Shown piece after piece: positions 58,331-64,000 of a stretch of 64,000 bases of DNA. The stretch's first letter is position 1, and every line of letters starts with the position of its first letter. The notes beneath the pieces were generated by a model. That model worked only from the letters and a program-made list of their open reading frames with translations. It ran no database searches and was not told where the DNA came from. A program made the position numbers and the translations under genes. Origin of the DNA: Gnetum montanum (taxonomy: Eukaryota; Streptophyta; Gnetopsida; Gnetales; Gnetaceae); the NCBI GenBank assembly GCA_015680685.1, contig MNCI01029685.1, positions 146,858 to 210,857 of the forward strand, given 5' to 3'.

Positions 58331-60208
58331 TTCCTTACAATGATATCATGTAGGTATGAGATTATTGGGGAAATGGAACTAATGGAATGACATGTGAACG
58401 GGTCTTTATTACAAGACTTGACAAAAACGGGTGTTCATGACAACAAGGGTGAATACCTTATTACAATGACATCAGGCCACATTTGGCAGCTGAGAGAAAA
58501 GAGGAGAGAGAAAAGAAGAGAAGAAGAGAGAAGAGTCTTGCTGCTACCAACGCCTAGATTGCGCCTTTCGTTGTCCATCCGTAAGCGCATTATCGATTCC
58601 GCTCCTTGCATAGCTGCTTCAGCGCTACTCCATTCCAAGTTTTTTCTCTAGATCCATTCAGTTGTTGTATGATTGCCATTTGCACACACAACACAATCAT
58701 ATATTAGCAAGGGTAATTGAATCATTAAGTAAAGAATACCTTGCTTCGGTGTAGGTTCATTGGCTAGGTTGTGGTATGGCTGATATGGATCTGGGAAACT
58801 GTAGATGATGACTACTGAAGGTGTAGGGGTTAGGAAGAGAAACGAAAAAATTCAGGGAATAGGAGAAAAATCGAAAAATCAGGCCCTGTACCCCCATGAC
58901 TAATCACGAACCTCCAGTAGCGTTAGAATGGAAAACGAAAAGGAGTGAGAAATATAGGTAAAAAGGGATAACTATGACATCAGTGAAGTGGATGTCAAGA
59001 TGGAAATGAACAAAAATGTTAATTAATTGCAAAATGTTAAGGAAAAGAAGTTAACTAATGTTCCAAATAGGAATGTCAGTGGGTCCTCCCCAAAGCAGGC
59101 TCATGCCCTTAATGCCCTGACAATCCCACATTCAAAGAGTCCGTAGGCTCTGGGAATGTCCTTTGGAATAAGAGTTAAAGTCTTAACCGCTATAATTTAC
59201 CAAAAAGAAAACAAAGCATCAACTAAAATATATACTAATGATACAATCGACAATGAGGTGAACAATGGAGAGAAGGATGGAAAGAAGAGAAATGGAATGG
59301 AATCCCAAGAACAAGGTGGTGTACAGCCCCTTGTGTATTTGATGATTAATGTGACTTGGCAAGTCTCATTCTAGTTCCGGGCTCAAACCAACCACTTCCA
59401 GTGACTTCGCATCAATGCATTTGGCTAAATCATCCACTTGGATAACAAGGATGCATCTTCAAAGAGCCACCACCATTCCGACGAAACAAAGGAGAGAATG
59501 GGAAGCGAGAAGGGCCTTAGTTAGAGGGAACACTTTGGTTCCATAACCAGTGCTTGCAGCCCAAATTTTATTTCGTCTAAGGGGTGTGCTTTGAATCCTC
59601 AATTTTGCTCTCTCTTTTTTTTGTGTTTTGTGTTTTTATGCGTGGGGACCACACCATGCAAAGACTTCTTATTTTTATTGCCTCAGCTTTTGATGATTGG
59701 GTTACATTGGAATGGTATGAAAAATCCAGAAGAAAACAACCAAGCACCCAAGTGAATGACCAACACAAAAGCATCAAGTTCCATTGAAGTCATACCCTTT
59801 GCAATCCTTGAGTCCTTCCTTGGTTTGAGAAATACCCAATCACCAGTTCGTTAACGTTCTTATTGGAAGGAAACTGTACATTTCCAAGCCAAGAGAAACC
59901 ATAGACTTGATGGATGAATGGATGAAGTGATCTCATTGCCTGCCATATCAAAAGAACATACCTTAGTATCAACAATGTAACTTAAAGGTAAAAACTAAAC
60001 ATTAGCAATCAATGCAAAACAGTTCATCCCATCGGTCTGAACACTTATTGGGTGACGAACTTACATGGTGGAAACATACACACACACACACACACACAAA
60101 ATGGAAAAAGTATAACGATGGTGTAAAACAAAAACAAGAAAAGTTAAAGAAATTTGTAAAACAAAAATGTGTAAAAAAAAACTTAAAAGAACTGAGGGCC
60201 CCATATGA
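58331..60208 (-). other. Non-coding spacer of element C
   Basis: Homologous in patches to the spacer after integrase in A. Contains a purine-rich AGAGA tract (58491-58534), a second CATGGGGGTA (58889-58899, minus strand) and an (AC)n microsatellite (60078-60098). No aORF and no internal TATA/motif array recognised. Confidence 0.55.
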
Positions 60209-61095
60209 TTAGCATAGGTGGCCATCTCCCCCATGACTGAGTTGTAAGGGAGAGATCCAAAATAGTGAGCGCCTGTTTGAATTTCTAAGAAGTGCCCAAC
60301 TTCTCCTAATTGATGATCTTAGATTCAGGGGTGGAAGTTGGAGACGCTCACGTTCTAGAGTGTCTATGCCATGGTTGTTGGCATGAGTTTCCTCAGTTCG
60401 TTCCATGCATATTTGTTTGCCCCTACGAGAAGCTGTCAACCACGGGGTGTCTACTACTTCTTGTGTGGTTGCTACATACAGGCATCTTTGTTGCAGAGTT
60501 TCTTGGGCACACCTGTTACATGGAGACATTTCCTCCATGTCATCACCCGATGAATCACTGTATGTGATGCATGGAACTATCCTCTTCTTGATCTTTCCAC
60601 ATATGTTAATCTTAGATATTTCTAAGGAAAGATCGCAGATCCTAAGGCATGCGTCTACTGTGCTTAGCCATGCCCTTCCCATTATAATTGGGAAGTCCCC
60701 TTCGTTTTTGTTCACTTCAATCACTAGAAAGTCCACTGGGTAGGACCAACCACACACAGTGGTAATAACATCCTCCACCAATCCTAAGGGAATGGTGATG
60801 GATTGGTCTGCCAGCTCCAGTTGGATGTTGCTCTTCTTAAGTGTGGCAGGTTCCAGGCGTGATACATCCTTTGCGAAATTAAGTTGACTCCAGAACCTGA
60901 GTCAAGAAGAGCTCGATGTGGTGCATTTCTAGCAATCTGCAGATAAATAAAGGGACTCCCAGGGTTAGTTAGTTTCCTGGGAAGGTGGCCTACCTTGATC
61001 CAGTCAGTTACAGTATGTGTTAACATAACCGTATGTGTTACACTCCCTTGGACTAAAGGGTTCTTCGAAGCGTTAGTAGTTAGAGGCCTATACAT
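60209..61095 (-). pseudogene. Aspartic protease region of element C
   Basis: Active-site block RALLDSGSGVNLIS and FPIIMGRAWLS match the protease of A. A frameshift near 60784 separates the two. The end has CLYVATTQEVVDTPWL and ICME, after which pol is absent; a PPT-like TCATGGGGGA (60227-60238) follows within 180 bases. Confidence 0.85.
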
Positions 61096-63578
61096 GTACC
61101 CATCCGCTTATTGTTGCGAGAGTTTGTCTAGGCTCTTAGTTCTAAAAAAGGGTCTCTTCTTTGTACAGTTGTCGCCAGAACTATTACCTGGTTAGATATT
61201 TACACTCTGAATATTTACAGCTCTCGTGGCGTTACGTTGCTGTGGTTGGGTAGGCAATTCCCCTTGCATTGTTGGAGCAGGAGGTGTTATGGGAACTACT
61301 TGAGGAAGAGGTGCGGGTGGAGTTAGAGGATAGACAGAATGTGAGATGTCTCCCGGAGGAGAAAGAGTCCTTTTGAAGTACTCCCGAGGTAGTGACGTTG
61401 GGGGGTAGTGTGACCCATAGAGTCACCTAGAGAAACCAGCTGCTACACATAATAACCGTAAGGATCGGGCTGCCGGTAAGGGTATTGATGTGTAGGCGGT
61501 GGCATCCCCCATGACTGTGGGTATTGCCACTGCTGATGTTGTCCAATGGGCTATGGAGGTGTTCCACTTGGATAATACGTCAAGGGTTGGTGGAACTGCC
61601 TTGGATTACCTTGTGGATAAGGTAACCTTCGGGGTGTTTGCCGTTGATTAAGTCTTGGATTTAGTGCATACACCCCAGACTCCTGCAAATGTGAGATAAT
61701 TGGGCAACATCCCTTAGGATGGTTATAGTAGCAGACCTCACATCCACTATCATCATTTGAATTAGAATTTATAGCCTCATCAGAGATAGGAATTTTTCCC
61801 TTACCCTTGTTATGTGCAGGGTTAAAGTTTCTCTACTTGGTTTTGCCTTTGTCACTACTTTGCTCTTCCTTAGACTCTTATACGATTTTCAAAATTGTTT
61901 CTATTCGTGAGTCTAAGGAATCCCACATTTGGTCTACCTTAGCCGATACCTCGGTTGTTAACTTTTGGATCAGCACGGTTTTACGATTCACCAACTCTTC
62001 GAGTGGTGACTCATCCTCCTCATCACAGAATTTCACTCCCTTCTTGCAAAGGGAGGGATCACGATTGTATTCTTCCACACTTTCTCTCTTACGTAGCTCA
62101 CCCTCTTCTTGCGCTACTTGTTCCAACAAAACTTCAACTTCATGGACTCTCTGTTGGGAAAGTCTCCCTTAGGCGTAAGTCCCAAGAGTTCTTCTCGTTT
62201 CATTTCGTAGCCCATCCACGATGTGGTGAAGTTGATCCCGTTTAGCGTACCCATGGCCCGGGCAACGATGTAGCAATGTATAATAACGGGCCATGGCAGC
62301 ATCCAAGGATTCATAAGCTCCTTGTTTCCAGCCTTGGATCTGCTTACGCAAATTGAACACTCTGGAGTACGTCTGATATTTGTTGTTGAACAATTCAAGC
62401 ATCGTACTCCACCTCCTGATGGTTTCTGGTTCTAAGGACCAGTACCAGCTCTCTGCTTCTTTGATGAGTGTCCTTGGAAACAACTTGAGTTTCTGCCACT
62501 CATTATCTATGTTCTGCAAGGCACAGGCATCGTGGAATGCCTGTAAATGATGTTGAGGATCAGCGGTGTATCCCCCTTCAAAACGTGGGATATTATTTAT
62601 GTCCAAACGCTTGATCCTACTGTCCTTTAAGTGCCTTGTGGGAATCTTAACTGCCTCTCTAATATTGAGCATGCTTCGGGTTGCGAGTAGGGATTCGTCA
62701 TGATCATCTCTTTCATGATGTCTGTGATGTCTACATGGTGGTTCCCTACTCTCCCTACGTCCTTGCCCTTGTCCTAACTCCTCTCGACCTTCCTGTCGAG
62801 GCATTTCACCTCTTTTACTTTTATTCTCCCCATCATGCTCATGGTGGCTGCGCCCGGATGTGGAAGGAGAGTGTGAATGATGAGATGAAGGAGAAGAAGA
62901 TGGAGATCCATCACCGTGGCAATGTTTCTTACCTTCTCTTCGGCTGCTTCGGCCCCGATCGTCGTAACGATCCAAGTGTTTGTCCTTAGTGTGAGTAGTT
63001 GTTCCTGCTGTGAACAACTGGTGCTCATGGGGATCAGAGCTTAGAATATGTATCTTTGATCTAAGTTCCTGATGCCTTACCTCTTCACCAGAGTGAGGAG
63101 GAGGAACATCATTTTCTAGGAAACCCATTGTGAGGGGTTCCTCATCTCCTATTTCACTAATGACGTGGGGGACCTTGCCGTTCAACAATGAATGCTGGCT
63201 CTCCTTCCTTGCATCCTGAATACGTTGGGCATTTGTGGGATGATAATCCCTTGTGTCATAATCATCCAAAATGTATTTAGTAATTAGCTCTTGCATGCCA
63301 ATCTGTGCTAAGACACGGAAAAACATGTTAGGAGCAGATCTATCTGGGGGTAACACGATGTTACCTTGCAGATCTCTCCATCGCAGTTGCTCATCTTGAT
63401 GGAGAAAAAAAGTAAAGTCAGGGACATACTCATCAGGATGAGTATATGTGACCTTAGATTGTTTAGGACATGGCTGGTTTGGGTTATGCGTATGATTTTG
63501 ACTATCTCCTATATTGTCCTTAGGTGAGTTGATTGCATGAGAAGAAGCCATTTCTATTGGTGTGCTAATTTTTACCAT
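61096..63578 (-). pseudogene. gag of element C
   Basis: The best-preserved gag in the window, 469 residues open from ATG 63578 (a second ATG at 63551 is possible). Blocks: HPDEYVPDFTFFLHQDEQ, DYDTRDYHPTNAQR, a His/Arg/Ser-rich basic linker, then the capsid-like domain with RFEGGYTADPQHH, LFPRTLIKEAESWY and LRKQIQGWKQGAYE. A TAA at 62168-62170 (LGTYA-stop) ends it; the frame continues through EEGELRKRES, CDEEDES and VDQMWDSLDSR. Then comes the Cys/His motif CEVCYYNHPKGCC, a short variant of the zinc knuckle, and a Pro/Gln-rich tail with more stops. Confidence 0.9.
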
Positions 63579-63674
63579 TAATTAATTTTTATTGATTAAC
63601 CCGAAGGTTCATTGAGGCTCTCAACGATGTGAGTGATATCCCTTATGTTCAATTGGCGTAAAAAAAACACTTAT

Positions 63675-63692
63675 TCCCCGGCAACGGCGCCA
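63675..63692 (-). other. Primer binding site of element C
   Basis: Minus-strand TGGCGCCGTTGCCGGGGA, a perfect tRNA-Asp-type PBS. Confidence 0.92.
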
Positions 63693-63693
63693 A

Positions 63694-64000
63694 TGATGAG
63701 TGGCGAGGTACCCCTACACTCAACCATATAAATACGAGCGTGCATGCACGATCCAGTCGAACTCCGCAGACTAAATGCCTTAACGCCATAAGAAACACTT
63801 GGGGTTAATCGTTCGTTGTCTTCCCAGGCTTTCTTGTATGTGTCACGGTGTATGGTTAAGCAAGTCTGAGGTATGTGATTTTTTTGGTATTTTTCAGTTT
63901 TATCTCCTATGCTATTAGGGAAAGGGTTGAGAAACTAACTAACTCTAACTAATGTCCTAAGTCTAAATTAACTAGCGTCAGCATCCGTTCCCACTTACCG
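63694..64000 (-). repeat. 5' LTR of element C, cut by window end
   Basis: Matches the first 300 bases of 57208-58296 almost exactly. Confidence 0.93.

Larger units (their letters stand above)
57208..64000 (-). mobile_element. Pol-less gypsy element C, partial
   Basis: 3' LTR 57208-58296, PPT, non-coding spacer, protease, gag, PBS and the beginning of the 5' LTR (63694, running off the window). The internal region is only about 5.4 kb and lacks RT, RNase H, integrase and the aORF. The organisation fits TR-GAG-like non-autonomous elements. The two LTR ends differ mostly by CpG transitions, so it is the youngest element here. It sits inside the LINE relic. Confidence 0.9.

Overview
This window is nuclear DNA of a seed plant with a large, repeat-rich genome. 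The evidence is the mix of Athila/Tat-type Ty3-gypsy elements primed by tRNA-Asp, Ty1-copia and LINE relics, leucine-rich-repeat receptor kinases of the non-RD class with a GT-AG intron, and a tRNA-Thr gene. A gymnosperm would fit, but nothing in the sequence proves it. Most of the window is transposon sequence; host genes are few.

Layout. 1-1.66 kb: a small intact acidic ORF of unknown function with TATA box and good start context. 1.66-15.69 kb: a minus-strand gypsy array, truncated internal B / LTR / full internal A / LTR. A carries gag, protease, RT, RNase H and integrase, then a long additional ORF (aORF) with its own TATA promoter upstream. 15.7-18.4 kb: copia gag trace, a 145-bp direct repeat and tRNA-Thr(AGT). 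18.4-25.6 kb: LRR receptor-kinase cluster on the minus strand: gene 1 (ectodomain 20.57-22.83, kinase 18.42-19.30, a 648-N gap and an inverted LRR piece between them) and a truncated second copy at 24.3-25.6. 27.2-30.8 and 41.2-43.3 kb: repeated copies of the receptor-gene upstream region without coding sequence. 30.8-41.2 kb: an old gypsy element D, into whose gag a pol-less plus-strand element E (gag + aORF) has inserted. 43.9-54.9 kb: decayed AT-rich DNA with the 3' tail of a further gypsy element, copia relics, tRNA-like relics and minisatellites. 54.9-57.2 kb: copia RT and LINE RT relics, minus strand. 57.2-64 kb: a young pol-less gypsy element C (gag + protease), minus strand, inserted in the LINE and running off the window.

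How the parts work together. A, C, D and E are relatives. They share TGATGA...TCATCA termini, a tRNA-Asp primer site, an unusual short zinc-knuckle-like motif in gag, and a CTCGAG block about 30 nt before the 3' LTR. Only A has RT and integrase, so C and E would need a relative's enzymes.

The most interesting feature is regulatory. Each LTR has an array of short palindromic motifs just upstream of its TATA box: CGTYGAY type in A, B and D; GATATC type in C and E. A second, internal TATA promoter in front of the aORF carries the same motif type as that element's own LTR (A at 7.46-7.57 kb, E at 36.47-36.53 kb). This suggests coordinated, two-promoter expression of gag/pol and of a conserved aORF protein. 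All retroelement ORFs carry stops or frameshifts in these copies, so function can only be inferred for the families.
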